A stretch of 35,461 bases of DNA, from NCBI RefSeq assembly GCF_035712445.1, contig NZ_DASTAT010000087.1:1-35461 (forward strand), in the 5' to 3' direction. The notes beneath the pieces were generated by a model. The model saw only the letters and a list, made by a program, of their open reading frames with translations. It was not told the DNA's origin and did not search any database. This DNA comes from Oligoflexus sp. GTDB taxonomy: Bacteria > Bdellovibrionota_B > Oligoflexia > Oligoflexales > Oligoflexaceae. Position numbers and translations under genes: made by a program. Below, piece by piece: positions 16,319 through 24,725 of this stretch; positions within the stretch are counted from its first letter, which is position 1, and each line of letters starts with the position of its first letter.

Positions 16319-17452
16319 TTAGCCCTGGGCTGCGGGCGGGGTCCTGGCCAAAGATTTTTCCGCAGCTGTCGCCCAGTGCTGGTCCCAGGTATCCAGGTAA
16401 GGCCTCATGATCGAATGATAGAGCGGGGGAACCAGAGCGAGCAGGATCATGGTCATGTAACCGAAAGGGAGCGTCGGAGCATCCGGCTTCGGCTCCAAAC
16501 GCCAGAAGGGAAGCTGACCCTTTTCATGATGATGCGAATGCCGGGTCAGGTTGAATAGAAACCAGCTGCTCAGAGAGTGATTGCTGTTCCAGGAATGACT
16601 GAAGCGAACGGGGGTTCCCGGCACGCGCACGAGTCCGTAGTGTTCGATGTAGTTGACGAGTTCAAGATAGCTCTTGCCGTAAATGGCCAGCCCGAGATGC
16701 AGAAGAAGACCCGCCCAACCCAAAAGTACCGTGCTCAGAGCGGCCAGGATCAGAGACAGGCACCAGCCACGCAGCACACGGTTGCCAAGGGACCAGACCG
16801 GGCGATTCTTTTTTTGACGAAAGTTTTTTTCGATGCGCCAGGCTCCGATATTGCCATCCCGCGTGGAACGCAGAAAGAAGGTGAAGAAGGATTCCCCGCG
16901 GCGTGCGGTCGCCGGATCGGCCCAGGTTCCTATCGTTCGGTGATGCCCATAGACGTGTTCTATCGCAAATTCACTATCCCAGGTGAAAGCCAGGAGACAG
17001 CGTCCGGTTTCCATCGCCCAGAGGCTCCAGGTGCGATGCACAAGTTCATGCGCGACGTTGGTGCCGGCGATTCCAAAGATAAGGCCAAGGCCCAGGAAAG
17101 CGCCCAGCCGATGCACGTTATGCGTCATGGCCTTATTTTCCAGGACATTCAGGCCCAAGGTCCCATCCAAAAACGCGCCAAAACCCAAAAGATCGTGTGG
17201 GGAGAATTGCCAGAGCAAAACAAAATTGGCGATCAGAAGCAAAGGCAGATTGGCAAAGAGGAAAGAATTTAAAATCCAGATGTATCGGTACTTCTTGTGA
17301 TGAAGATCAGGAGGCAGGACGGCATCGCCCAGGGCGACGAGGCAGACGATCAGCAGCAGAGGAAACCAGAGCCAGGCGCCACCCGCGCTCAAGGCAAGGA
17401 TAGCCGACACCACAAGCAGATTGCAGGGCAAGAACTTTAGGTAATGACGCAC
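16319..17452 (-). CDS. AlkB-type integral-membrane alkane 1-monooxygenase / fatty acid hydroxylase
   Basis: 377 residues with several hydrophobic membrane segments (near 10-45, 58-82, 105-135, 225-260, 325-345). All non-haem di-iron histidine motifs of the AlkB family are present: HELVHR, EHVYGHHRT and RHSHHHE. The AlkB hallmark NYIEHYGL is also present, distinguishing alkane hydroxylases from ordinary desaturases. Members insert one oxygen into medium-chain alkanes at the inner membrane, using electrons from rubredoxin and rubredoxin reductase. Neither partner gene is in the window, so the true substrate could be a fatty acid or another hydrocarbon chain. The start is GTG at 17452, with AGGA about 8 bases before it. 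It has its own terminator and lies 76 bases after the outer-membrane protein gene. Confidence 0.87.
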   Translation of the reverse strand: MRHYLKFLPCNLLVVSAILALSAGGAWLWFPLLLIVCLVALGDAVLPPDLHHKKYRYIWILNSFLFANLPLLLIANFVLLWQFSPHDLLGFGAFLDGTLGLNVLENKAMTHNVHRLGAFLGLGLIFGIAGTNVAHELVHRTWSLWAMETGRCLLAFTWDSEFAIEHVYGHHRTIGTWADPATARRGESFFTFFLRSTRDGNIGAWRIEKNFRQKKNRPVWSLGNRVLRGWCLSLILAALSTVLLGWAGLLLHLGLAIYGKSYLELVNYIEHYGLVRVPGTPVRFSHSWNSNHSLSSWFLFNLTRHSHHHEKGQLPFWRLEPKPDAPTLPFGYMTMILLALVPPLYHSIMRPYLDTWDQHWATAAEKSLARTPPAAQG

Positions 17453-17528
17453 GACAGAGTTCCTATGCTTGAAAGGATGAGGTGTCTTTGCGACTTTTCA
17501 TAGCACAGGACGATCGTCTCATACAAGT

Positions 17529-18155
17529 TCACTGGGCGCCAGCCTGCACAGGGGCAGGGGTTTTGGGTTTTGTGCTGTCGTCCTTGCGTGGAGCACCACG
17601 ATTATACTGAAGGCTCACGCCGAATGCAAAATCCTGCTTTTTCACCGCGGGGCGGAATTGGAAGGCGGCGGTCAAAGCCAATTCCCATGTGGTGTTGAAG
17701 GCATAGTCAAGCTGGGTTTCCAGGACGCCGCCGAGCTGCAGACGACTGTTGGTGCGCTCCTTGGTTTCTTCCAGTTGGACCCGGGTCATCGTTTGTTCGA
17801 CAATCAAAAGAGGTCCCGCGCCCAGGCCATAGCGGAAAAGTTTGGTCCCCGTCCATTGCATGGCGGTGCCCAGCTCATAAAAATGATGATGAACCTGCAG
17901 GGAGTCGGCGCGTGGGCGGGTGTCACGAGCCACGCCGAGCCTATTGTGCAGCCTCAGGCCCCAGGGCATGCGTATGTATTCGTGAAGATCCCAGCGGTAT
18001 CTCTGTTCGTTGCCTTGATCCGGCTGCTCCACATGCAGCGTGGAAAGACCGAGGCCGACGCTGCTCCAGGGCAAAGCGGGCGTCATGATCTCGGCCTGGG
18101 CCGGGATCGAGAGGAGAAGGAGGAGGCCGAGGCTCTTGAACTTTAATTCGGGCAT
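17529..18155 (-). CDS. probable outer-membrane beta-barrel protein
   Basis: 208 residues with a Sec signal peptide (FKSLGLLLLLSIPAQA). The remainder alternates hydrophobic and polar residues in short strands rich in Gly, Tyr, Trp and Phe. Examples are VGLGLSTLHV, LRLHNRLGVA, FRYGLGAGPLL, LGGVLETQLDYAF, LALTAAFQF and FAFGVSLQY, typical of a small 8- to 10-stranded barrel. The C-terminus is a Lys/Pro/Ala tail rather than the usual aromatic residue. I do not know its family. Its first 13 bases overlap the end of the upstream metallopeptidase gene, so it is translationally coupled and the last gene of a three-gene minus-strand operon. Confidence 0.62.
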   Translation of the reverse strand: MPELKFKSLGLLLLLSIPAQAEIMTPALPWSSVGLGLSTLHVEQPDQGNEQRYRWDLHEYIRMPWGLRLHNRLGVARDTRPRADSLQVHHHFYELGTAMQWTGTKLFRYGLGAGPLLIVEQTMTRVQLEETKERTNSRLQLGGVLETQLDYAFNTTWELALTAAFQFRPAVKKQDFAFGVSLQYNRGAPRKDDSTKPKTPAPVQAGAQ

Positions 18156-19258
18156 CTGAGGTTCAGCCTTACATTATCCGTGTCGAACCATTTCCTGAAT
18201 ACTGTGCAGTAAGCTGTCTGGTCCGCCGGGACTTCCAGGAGTATGGCGTTGAGCAGCGCGCTGTAATCCAAAAGATCGACGTCCCGGCGCTCTTTCCACG
18301 TCTGACGAAACGCGGGCAGGGCATCGAAGGCGTGCGTGGCCACGAGCAAAGGGCTCTGGCCGGGAAGCTGGGCGATTTCATAGAGAGCGGACGCCAGCAC
18401 GGAACCCTGGCAATAGAAGCTGCCTTTGCAGACGCCGTTGAGCGAGGTGCGCAGCGTCCAGCTTACCGGCAGGCGCCTTTCCTGATCCAGCTCCGGTAGC
18501 GAGGCTCCGAATTCCGTCACGCTTTCCGTCACGGCATACGAGAAGTAATCGGCGAGGCCTTCGTTCAGGCCGGAGAGGAAATTTTCATTCAGCCCGAGCT
18601 TGGTATTGTAGATTGTGCGATCGAATTCGGCAAAATGATAGTCGAATATGAAGTGCCCGAATTCATGCGCCACCACTCCGAAATTCATCTTCACAGGAAC
18701 GTGCTCGCGCGAGGCGGTCTTGAAAAACCAGAAATCGCGAACGCCCGGCAGGTAGGCCGCATTCATGGTGGTGCTGATTTCCACCTGCTCGCCATCCTTT
18801 TCGCGGCGCAGGCGGGGATTATAGTAAAGGCTGGGAAAACCGACGTCTTCGAAGGGGATATTGAAGTTGGTTTCCCAGAAACTCACGGTGCGTTCATAGA
18901 CGGAATAGAGCCCGAGCATTTCCATGGTCTGGAAATTCTGCGGAATCACCACCCCGTCCTTCACAAGGTAATCCGTTTCCACAGGATGCCCGCGGTCGCT
19001 GTAAACGGCATCCGGATCGGTCGAGGCCATGATCTCGGCCACGTCCGCGTCGACGTTCAGCGCCGCCTGGCCTTTGATGGCTCCGACTGTTCCTATCATA
19101 CGATCGACGTCGGTCAGGCTCGGAATGGTGACCTCGCCCAGCTGATAGCGGCCATCGATCGAACTCAGGATGCGCGCGACGATCGGATATTCCGGTTTTT
19201 CCTTGGGCGCGATGCAGCCCGTTGCCAGGAGCGGGGTGATCAGGACAATGCGTCTCAC
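18143..19258 (-). CDS. zinc metallopeptidase lipoprotein (gluzincin-like)
   Basis: 371 residues from the GTG at 19258. The N-terminus RRIVLITPLLATGC is a lipoprotein signal peptide (C15). The zinc site is clear: H198-E199-F-G-H202 in VVAHEFGHFIFDYHF, and about 30 residues on NEGLADYFSY, where E233 is the likely third ligand. This is the gluzincin arrangement of M4/M36-type peptidases, but the overall length and flanks do not match a family I can name. A SFYCQGS segment and other C-terminal cysteines suggest a disulphide. The GTG start overlaps the previous stop as GTGA and has GGAGG 8 bases upstream. It is the middle gene of the operon between two barrel proteins. An envelope role in maturing or processing them is inferred. 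Confidence 0.75.
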   Translation of the reverse strand: MRRIVLITPLLATGCIAPKEKPEYPIVARILSSIDGRYQLGEVTIPSLTDVDRMIGTVGAIKGQAALNVDADVAEIMASTDPDAVYSDRGHPVETDYLVKDGVVIPQNFQTMEMLGLYSVYERTVSFWETNFNIPFEDVGFPSLYYNPRLRREKDGEQVEISTTMNAAYLPGVRDFWFFKTASREHVPVKMNFGVVAHEFGHFIFDYHFAEFDRTIYNTKLGLNENFLSGLNEGLADYFSYAVTESVTEFGASLPELDQERRLPVSWTLRTSLNGVCKGSFYCQGSVLASALYEIAQLPGQSPLLVATHAFDALPAFRQTWKERRDVDLLDYSALLNAILLEVPADQTAYCTVFRKWFDTDNVRLNLRCPN

Positions 19259-20043
19259 AGCTGAAACCTCCAAAAGAGGTTGGCATAGGGGAGAGTCAGA
19301 TTCTTTTCATAGCTCACGTGGATCGCACCGGCTTCGATGTGGAAGGAGCCCCACGAGAAAATCAGAGTGGCCATGGCAAACGCGGGTTTGGCTTTGCCGC
19401 TGGTGAAATCAAGCTGCCGGTTGCCTTCACCGAAACGCTGGGATTCCTGCTCTTCGCTGGCATAGACAGGACGCAGAAGGGTGGCGGAATAAGCCAGATG
19501 GGAATTGATCACCCCGTCCCAGCCTATGACCGGGGTCACGAGATGAAGGCTGGACTGCCCGTCTCGACTGAAGGACATGATGAGTCCATCCATAAGGCCG
19601 AAGTTGAGATGCTGATGCGTGGTGAATTTATAGCTTGTGATCACGCCGTGAAGCGAGAGCAGCAAACGTTCATCCCCGCTGGGGAAGAAGAATGTGTGGC
19701 CGTTGAACGAAGTTTGGAAATTGTTCGTGGTGAACATTCGGTGCTTGATCGAGAAATTCCAGAGTGGCGGTTGAATGACGTACGCAAGGCCCTGCAGGCC
19801 CAATTCCAGGTCCGGGGTAATCCCTGCTTGCGCGTTTCCTGCGACCGAAACTTGAAATTCTTTTGGCTGCAGAAGGTGAGCGTTGAAGAGATGGTGGATA
19901 GAGTCGGCGCTGTCAAAATCACCGTGAGCACGGTCATAAATACCGAGTAACCCAATCAGAAAGGCGCATTTTAATGTCGAAATGGCGCATTTTGGCCAAA
20001 TTCTCCGCCACGGTGAAGCAAACCGACGCCAACACTGCATCAT
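19255..20043 (-). CDS. probable outer-membrane protein, first gene of the metallopeptidase operon
   Basis: About 262 residues from the ATG at 20043, which has AGGA 7 bases upstream. An in-frame ATG at 20094 with AAAGG is also possible. The N-terminus is unusually long and basic before the hydrophobic stretch CAFLIGLLGIYDRAHG, so the true start is uncertain. The mature part is beta-rich: FQVSVAGNAQAGI, LGLQGLAYVI, LNFGLMDGLIMSF, MATLIFSWGSFHIEAGAIHVSY. It ends in LFWRFQL, with an aromatic residue near the C-terminus as in barrel proteins. I do not recognise the family. Its stop overlaps the GTG of the metallopeptidase gene (GTGA), so the two are translationally coupled. Confidence 0.6.
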   Translation of the reverse strand: MMQCWRRFASPWRRIWPKCAISTLKCAFLIGLLGIYDRAHGDFDSADSIHHLFNAHLLQPKEFQVSVAGNAQAGITPDLELGLQGLAYVIQPPLWNFSIKHRMFTTNNFQTSFNGHTFFFPSGDERLLLSLHGVITSYKFTTHQHLNFGLMDGLIMSFSRDGQSSLHLVTPVIGWDGVINSHLAYSATLLRPVYASEEQESQRFGEGNRQLDFTSGKAKPAFAMATLIFSWGSFHIEAGAIHVSYEKNLTLPYANLFWRFQL

Positions 20044-20258
20044 GCGACCATCCTGAACTTGTATGGCTTTCACTTTAGCACAGCTCACGATCATCGAGAA
20101 CCTTTGCTACGAGGGTTTTTTGGAGTTGACAGGTTCAAGTGGCCTCATTACTTATAATGATCTTTACTCAAGCGAAAGATTCAAGCTCCCTATAGAGCAG
20201 GGGTTCCCGTGCGAGAAGAGAGGGATGAATCAAGGCAACACGAGAGGTGGGAAAACAA

Positions 20259-20558
20259 ATGAGAGCAGACAAAGTTAAAGTACCGATGGTGGCATTCAGT
20301 AAACAGTACAATCTTAGTCCCCGTGAGCAGGATGTACTGCAATTGATGATTGCGCGCGTCGTGAACGCCGAAGACATTTCGCAGAAACTCGGCATCAGCC
20401 AGAACACGGTTCGCATCCACGTTAAAAACATCAACAGCAAAGTGGGTGCGCGCAGCAAGACGGAAATCCTGAGCGCGTTCATCTTGTTCCTCGACAACTA
20501 TTATGAACGCATCATGGGAACGCCGACCACATCGCTGGCTCAGCAGCTTCCATCCTGA
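20259..20558 (+). CDS. HTH-only LuxR/NarL-type DNA-binding protein
   Basis: 99 residues that are almost entirely one GerE-type helix-turn-helix. It has NLSPREQDVLQLMIARVVNAEDISQKLGISQNTVRIHVKNI split over helices 1 to 3 (about residues 16-58), then KVGARSKTEIL for the dimerisation helix. No receiver or ligand domain precedes it, so it resembles stand-alone GerE-like regulators. The 17-residue C-terminal tail is polar. The ATG at 20259 has GAGGTGG just upstream; a GTG four codons earlier overlaps this site. No partner is adjacent, and the divergent metallopeptidase operon across a 215-base gap is a possible target. Confidence 0.82.
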   Translation: MRADKVKVPMVAFSKQYNLSPREQDVLQLMIARVVNAEDISQKLGISQNTVRIHVKNINSKVGARSKTEILSAFILFLDNYYERIMGTPTTSLAQQLPS

Positions 20559-20580
20559 TCCTTTGGTTCCAACACAGAGA

Positions 20581-20614
20581 AGGGCCGCTTCGCATTTTTG
20601 CAGGCGGCTTTTTT
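20581..20614 (+). terminator. Rho-independent terminator of the LuxR-type gene
   Basis: GCCGC (20584-20588) pairs with GCGGC (20604-20608). The stem extends inward through GCA/TGC pairs and is followed by TTTTTT from 20609. It lies 23 bases after the stop codon. Confidence 0.72.
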
Positions 20615-20802
20615 ATTGCCCGAAAAACGCCCCTCAAGCCCGGTTATTCACCGCGGTTAACTTCGGGTAAAAGTCGCTTTAAGACACGGAAAACAAAGAG
20701 ATAAATCAGGGCATTTGGCCTTTCGGCCATGGGGTCCGAAGAGGAATGTATAAGCCAAAGGAAGCTAGAGGATTCATGGTGATCATGCCGGAGGACTCGC
20801 TT

Positions 20803-20952
20803 ATGCTTTGGAAACTTTTGCGCCTGCAGAACCTCGAACGCCTGTGGATTCCTTCCCGTGGACAGAATTTTGGCAACAAACTGCGGGAGCTGTATGAACC
20901 GAGCCTGAGGCCGGTTCGCCTGCGCGTCTATCGGAAGGGCAGGTTTCATTGA
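20803..20952 (+). CDS. possible small basic protein (49 residues)
   Basis: The ATG at 20803 has a perfect GGAGGA at 20790-20795 with a 7-base spacer, a stronger start signal than most genes here. The product would be 49 residues with about 12 Arg/Lys (ends LRVYRKGRFH), no signal peptide and no known domain. The opposite strand also has an open frame over this segment, so the coding call rests mainly on the ribosome-binding site. A hairpin with TGGCC / GGCCA arms (20716-20729) lies in the leader. Confidence 0.35.
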   Translation: MLWKLLRLQNLERLWIPSRGQNFGNKLRELYEPSLRPVRLRVYRKGRFH

Positions 20953-20964
20953 ACGCATGAAAGG

Positions 20965-20999
20965 AAAAAAAATCGTTCGCAGCAAAGGCTGCGAACGAT
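20965..20999 (-). terminator. strong minus-strand Rho-independent terminator
   Basis: A perfect 12-bp inverted repeat, ATCGTTCGCAGC (20972-20983) and GCTGCGAACGAT (20988-20999), has a 4-base loop. On the minus strand it runs into eight Ts. This implies a minus-strand transcript coming from beyond 21000, where only the 45-residue ORF at 21031-21168 is available. On the plus strand the A-run precedes the stem, so it would end plus transcripts only weakly. Confidence 0.8.
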
Positions 21000-21030
21000 A
21001 TCTGGTCGACTAATAAAAGGCTGGTTTCCT

Positions 21031-21168
21031 CTAATTTTTTTTATTGTGTTGCAGACGTTTTGGTGAGCTTTCTCCAGGCGAGTGAATGAGGGAATTGGTA
21101 AGAGTCAACCTGAATATCAGAAACGCACGTACTGCGTGCATCCGATCCTTGTTCATGTGAAATTCCAT
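21031..21168 (-). CDS. possible small protein (45 residues) ahead of a terminator
   Basis: The ATG at 21168 has AGAGGA with a 6-base spacer, and the frame ends at a TAG just 32 bases before the strong minus-strand terminator. The product would be 45 residues with a short hydrophobic stretch (VRAFLIFRLTLTNSLI) and a basic, polar tail (SPKRLQHNKKN). It resembles no family I know. The transcript could instead be a small RNA. The rest of the 20.56-21.44 kb interval (about 880 bases) holds only this, the other small ORF and the two terminators. Confidence 0.35.
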   Translation of the reverse strand: MEFHMNKDRMHAVRAFLIFRLTLTNSLIHSPGESSPKRLQHNKKN

Positions 21169-21437
21169 AGGGTATCCTCTGAAGCCATCTGTTATGAAGT
21201 TCCACGACCTACATGGAATAAGAGCGGCTCGACTCAGCGAAAAGTCCCGCCTGCCCCGATTCCCGAGATCATCCAGGCTCTTATCCGGGCGTAATTTTCC
21301 CGTCCGAATCACGCGGTGCGAGGTTTTGCAGGAAACCCCTGGCTCTGAATTCGGACCGGGTGAAAGAATTGGCTTTCGCGCGGGGAGATGCTACTGTTTG
21401 CAGCTGTTCGCCACGCCTTAGAGAAAGGACGTCTCGC

Positions 21438-22340
21438 ATGCCTTCCCTGTCGGGTCAGCTGCTCGGAGAAGCAGCTTCCTTGGCCGCTGCCATCATCTGG
21501 GCCTGTTCCCTGTCTCTTTACTCCCGGTATGGAAGGCGCGTGCCCTCCGCAGGACTCAATCTTTACAAAAATTTCGTCGCGCTCACCTGTCTCACCATCA
21601 CTGGATTCGTGATGGGCTTTCATCTGCCTGAAGACGGCCTGCGCATCGGAGCCTTCGCGCTGTCGGGCCTCATTGGTCTCGCGCTCGGTGACACACTTTT
21701 TTTCCACGGCATCAAAACGATCGGCGTGCAGCGCTCGTCGGTCATCCAGTGCCTCGCGCCACCCCTGGCGGCCGTGATCTCCTGGTTCGCCTTCCATGAG
21801 GCGCTCAGCCAATGGGAGTGGCTCGGCCTTTTGGTGACCACGGGTGCCCTGGCCTGGCTCATCGCGCTGAAAGACCGGGGACCGGCGGATACCGTGGAGC
21901 TGGACTGGTCTGGCGTAGCTGCGGCCCTGGGGGCTGCGGTCTGTCAGGCCCTGGCTGTCATTATCCTGCGGCAGTCCCTGCAGGGGGTGGATGTCATCAC
22001 CGGGACCCTTCTGCGCGTTCTGCCGGCGCTTTTGGTGCTTTCTGTGATGAGTTACATGCGGTCGGGCTGGGAACCCCTGAAGCTGGTCTTCAGTCCCATG
22101 CGAAATGGCTTGATCTTAACGGGCGCGGCCTTTATGGGAACCTTTCTGGGACTGCTTCTGATGTCAACCGGGGCCAAGTATGCCAAGGCCGGGGTGACGA
22201 CCGCCATAAGCAGCACTTACCCAGTCTGGATTTTACCGATCGCTCACTTTTTACTTGGTGAGCGCGTGAGCTGGAAGAGCGTGGCCCTTACTCTCTTGGC
22301 GGTAGCCGGCATCGCGATTATGATGATCGGGGACTCATAA
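21438..22340 (+). CDS. EamA (DMT superfamily) membrane transporter
   Basis: 300 residues with ten hydrophobic segments in two homologous halves, the EamA/RhaT drug-metabolite transporter pattern. The first half has AASLAAAIIWACSLSLYSRYG and GLIGLALGDTLFFHGIKTIG, then VQRSSVIQCLAPPLAAVISWFAF. The second has AALGAAVCQALAVIILRQSL and GAFFxGTFLGLLLMSTGAKYAKAG-like segments, then ISSTYPVWILPIAHFLLGE. Such proteins export amino acids or small metabolites across the inner membrane; the substrate is unknown. The ATG at 21438 has AAAGGA 8 bases upstream, and the longer upstream in-frame extension lacks such a site. deoC begins 12 bases after its stop, so the two form an operon. Confidence 0.85.
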   Translation: MPSLSGQLLGEAASLAAAIIWACSLSLYSRYGRRVPSAGLNLYKNFVALTCLTITGFVMGFHLPEDGLRIGAFALSGLIGLALGDTLFFHGIKTIGVQRSSVIQCLAPPLAAVISWFAFHEALSQWEWLGLLVTTGALAWLIALKDRGPADTVELDWSGVAAALGAAVCQALAVIILRQSLQGVDVITGTLLRVLPALLVLSVMSYMRSGWEPLKLVFSPMRNGLILTGAAFMGTFLGLLLMSTGAKYAKAGVTTAISSTYPVWILPIAHFLLGERVSWKSVALTLLAVAGIAIMMIGDS

Positions 22341-22351
22341 AGGAGATCGAC

Positions 22352-23056
22352 ATGTCCACAGAACCCATCACAATCGGACCTCATGGCAGTTGGGACGCGA
22401 GCCTCGCTGCGAAGATCGACCATACACTGCTGCGTGCCGACGCGCAGCCGCATGAAATCGAAAAACTCTGTGACGAGGCCAAGGCCTTTCACTTTGCAGC
22501 CGTCTGCGTCAACCCCTGGTTTATTCCCTTGGCCAAGGAACGGCTGCAGGGCAGCGCCGTCGCGCTCTGTACGGTGATTGGCTTTCCTTTGGGAGCGAAC
22601 AGCACCGACGTCAAAGTTTATGAAGCGGAAAAATCTTTCGCGGCGGGTGCAGTGGAACTCGATGTGGTCCTGAACACGGGCGCGATGAAAGCCGGTGACA
22701 CCGCGTATGTGGCTCGTGAGCTTGCGGCTTTGCGCCGGGCTGTGCCGAAGGCGCTCTATAAACTGATCCTCGAAACCTGCAATCTCAGTCTGGATGAAAT
22801 CGCTTTGGCGTCGCGCCTCGCGGCCGATGCCGGTTTTGAATATGTGAAGACCTCGACCGGCTTTGGCAGTCATGGGGCCCTCGCGGAGCATGTGGCCCTC
22901 ATGCGGGCGTCCATCAAACCGGAGATGCATGTGAAAGCCTCGGGTGGAATCAAAGACCGGGCCAAGGCCTTGGAACTGGTGGCTGCCGGCGCGTCACGCA
23001 TTGGCAGCAGTCAGTCCATCGCTCTTGTTCGTTTGGAGAATCCAAGTCCTCTTTGA
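22352..23056 (+). CDS. deoC: deoxyribose-phosphate aldolase
   Basis: 234 residues, a class I aldolase that splits 2-deoxyribose-5-phosphate into glyceraldehyde-3-phosphate and acetaldehyde in deoxynucleoside breakdown. The active site is complete: D104 (VELDVV), Schiff-base K166 (YVKTSTGFG) and K195 (HVKASGGI). These correspond to D102, K167 and K201 in E. coli. KIDHTLL near the N-terminus and GASRIGSS at the C-terminus (phosphate site) are also family features. An AAGGAG Shine-Dalgarno lies at the end of the EamA gene. It is convergent with the histidine kinase gene, with 10 bases between the stops. No other deo gene is present. Confidence 0.95.
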   Translation: MSTEPITIGPHGSWDASLAAKIDHTLLRADAQPHEIEKLCDEAKAFHFAAVCVNPWFIPLAKERLQGSAVALCTVIGFPLGANSTDVKVYEAEKSFAAGAVELDVVLNTGAMKAGDTAYVARELAALRRAVPKALYKLILETCNLSLDEIALASRLAADAGFEYVKTSTGFGSHGALAEHVALMRASIKPEMHVKASGGIKDRAKALELVAAGASRIGSSQSIALVRLENPSPL

Positions 23057-23066
23057 ACGGGAGGAT

Positions 23067-24725
23067 TCAACTGCTCTGCAGCTCGGTCGGTGGATTGTCA
23101 ATCTGGGTGAGCAGATCCTCGTCCGAAGGCGCTCCGCGGCTTTTGGTTTCAATCGGCAGCATCAGCGTGAAGGTCGAACCCTTGCCGCGACCTTCGCTGG
23201 TGCAGCTCAAAGTCCCGCCCAATATCTTCGCATCGATCGAACAGCTATGCAGACCGAAGCCATGACCTGATTTTTTGGTCGTGTAGCCGTAGCGGAACAT
23301 ATGAGTCATCTGATCGTCGGTGATCCCGGTGCCATTGTCCGTCACCGAAGCCCCGACCTGATCGCCTTCGCGGAACACTTTTATTGTCAAAAGCCTTGGT
23401 CCCTGATTCTGATGCATCGCCTGGATCGCGTTGCTGATCAGGTTGGTCAGGATCTGCAGCACCTTATGCCGGTCGCTCGAGAGCGTCACGCTCGCTTGAT
23501 AAGTCTTCTGAACCTTCACATGATACTTGTCCATCTCATAGGACTGAAGGGCCAGGACGTCCTCGACGCAATCGGCGAAGAGCAGGTTCTCGACCGTCCC
23601 GGTGAATTTCGCATGCGACTGCTGCTTGGCGATCAGCTGCGAGACCGTGCTGAGGTCCTTGCGCAGAAGCGTGATCATCTGCTTATGGTCTTCATGCTGG
23701 TCATTGAGTTCCTGGCTGATGACCTCCAGGAAGGGGAGGACCTTCTTGCCGCGATCGTCCTGCGTAAGAAACTCTCCGAGCTTGGGTTCCTGCTCTTTCA
23801 GGAGCTTGATCAGATCCTGCAGGTGACCAATCGGGGTTTCATTCTGAAACGAATGATGCAGATTCTGAACCTTGACGTTGGCGCCGGTCAGCGCATTGCC
23901 GATGTTATGCAAAACACCGATCGCAACCTCGGCCATGCCTGCCTTGCGCGAGGATTCGACCAGGTTCTTGGTGGTCTGGATCAGCTTCTCCGTGCGTTCC
24001 TGGACCAGCTTTTCCAGGTTGCTCTTATACTTCTCAAGCTCGGCTTCCGCTTCCAGGATGGTCTGAAAGTCTTTTTGAATGTTCCTTTGCATGGTGTCGA
24101 TCGCTCGATAAACGCGCCCGACCTCGTGCTCGTCCTGCAGGCGCCGGGGATCTATCGTATTGCTGAGCGAGTTCATCTGGATCTTGGAGGCATACTCCGA
24201 CAGCTCGATCAGGGGTTTGGTGACGCGGAACTGGAAGATGAGGATGATGATGCCGCTGATCAGCATGATCAGAAGAAAGTTGGTCAGGAGTATGGACTTG
24301 GCGCGACGCCAGAGGTTGTCGATGATCTGCTGCTTTTCCGCTTCGATGATCAGCTCGCCGATCACTTCGTAGGGCGCGGCGGGCGAGGTGATGTCGATCT
24401 TTTTAAAGATCGCGACCTGCGGCCTCTCGCCCTGGCTCATGATCAGACCGTCATCGCTGCCAATCGCCGCGTAGCTGACGTAAGGCAGGGTCTTCAAACC
24501 GAGCAGAATGGAACGGAGCTGATCCTGATCGTAGGTCCAAAGACTGCGGCTCACGATACTCAGGACGGAGGCTTCCAGAGCCTCGATCTGGCTGTTCACC
24601 TGATCAAGCTCTTCATTGTAATCATAGATAAGCTGAAATGCGGACAGCGCAATCACCACAAAAAGAGAGATGGTGAAGACGGCCAGCGAGGCCCGGGTTG
24701 CCAGGGATGTGGTCCGAAAGGGCAT
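23067..24725 (-). CDS. membrane sensor histidine kinase (orphan)
   Basis: 552 residues. TM1 is at about 13-34, an extracytoplasmic sensor at about 35-143, and TM2 at about 145-166. A HAMP linker follows (about 167-222), then a coiled coil (223-262). The dimerisation/phosphoacceptor helix has H273 in the sequence EVAIGVLHNIGNAL. The catalytic domain contains the N box LTNLISNAIQAM, the G1 box DNGTGI and the G2 box GHGFGLHSC. The HNIGNAL H-box type is common in deltaproteobacterial-type kinases. A short Ser/Thr/Asp-rich tail follows. No response regulator gene is adjacent; the receiver/PilZ protein at 3069 is a distant candidate only. GAAAGG lies about 9 bases before the ATG. Confidence 0.9.
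   Translation of the reverse strand: MPFRTTSLATRASLAVFTISLFVVIALSAFQLIYDYNEELDQVNSQIEALEASVLSIVSRSLWTYDQDQLRSILLGLKTLPYVSYAAIGSDDGLIMSQGERPQVAIFKKIDITSPAAPYEVIGELIIEAEKQQIIDNLWRRAKSILLTNFLLIMLISGIIILIFQFRVTKPLIELSEYASKIQMNSLSNTIDPRRLQDEHEVGRVYRAIDTMQRNIQKDFQTILEAEAELEKYKSNLEKLVQERTEKLIQTTKNLVESSRKAGMAEVAIGVLHNIGNALTGANVKVQNLHHSFQNETPIGHLQDLIKLLKEQEPKLGEFLTQDDRGKKVLPFLEVISQELNDQHEDHKQMITLLRKDLSTVSQLIAKQQSHAKFTGTVENLLFADCVEDVLALQSYEMDKYHVKVQKTYQASVTLSSDRHKVLQILTNLISNAIQAMHQNQGPRLLTIKVFREGDQVGASVTDNGTGITDDQMTHMFRYGYTTKKSGHGFGLHSCSIDAKILGGTLSCTSEGRGKGSTFTLMLPIETKSRGAPSDEDLLTQIDNPPTELQSS

Noticed and set aside
20126..20158. TTGACA ... TATAAT as a promoter for the LuxR-type gene
   Set aside because: The two hexamers are good but 21 bases apart, too far for sigma-70; without mapping I do not call it.
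20063..20278. 71-codon plus-strand frame before the LuxR-type gene
   Set aside because: No ribosome-binding site, and it overlaps the next gene's start; composition is unremarkable.
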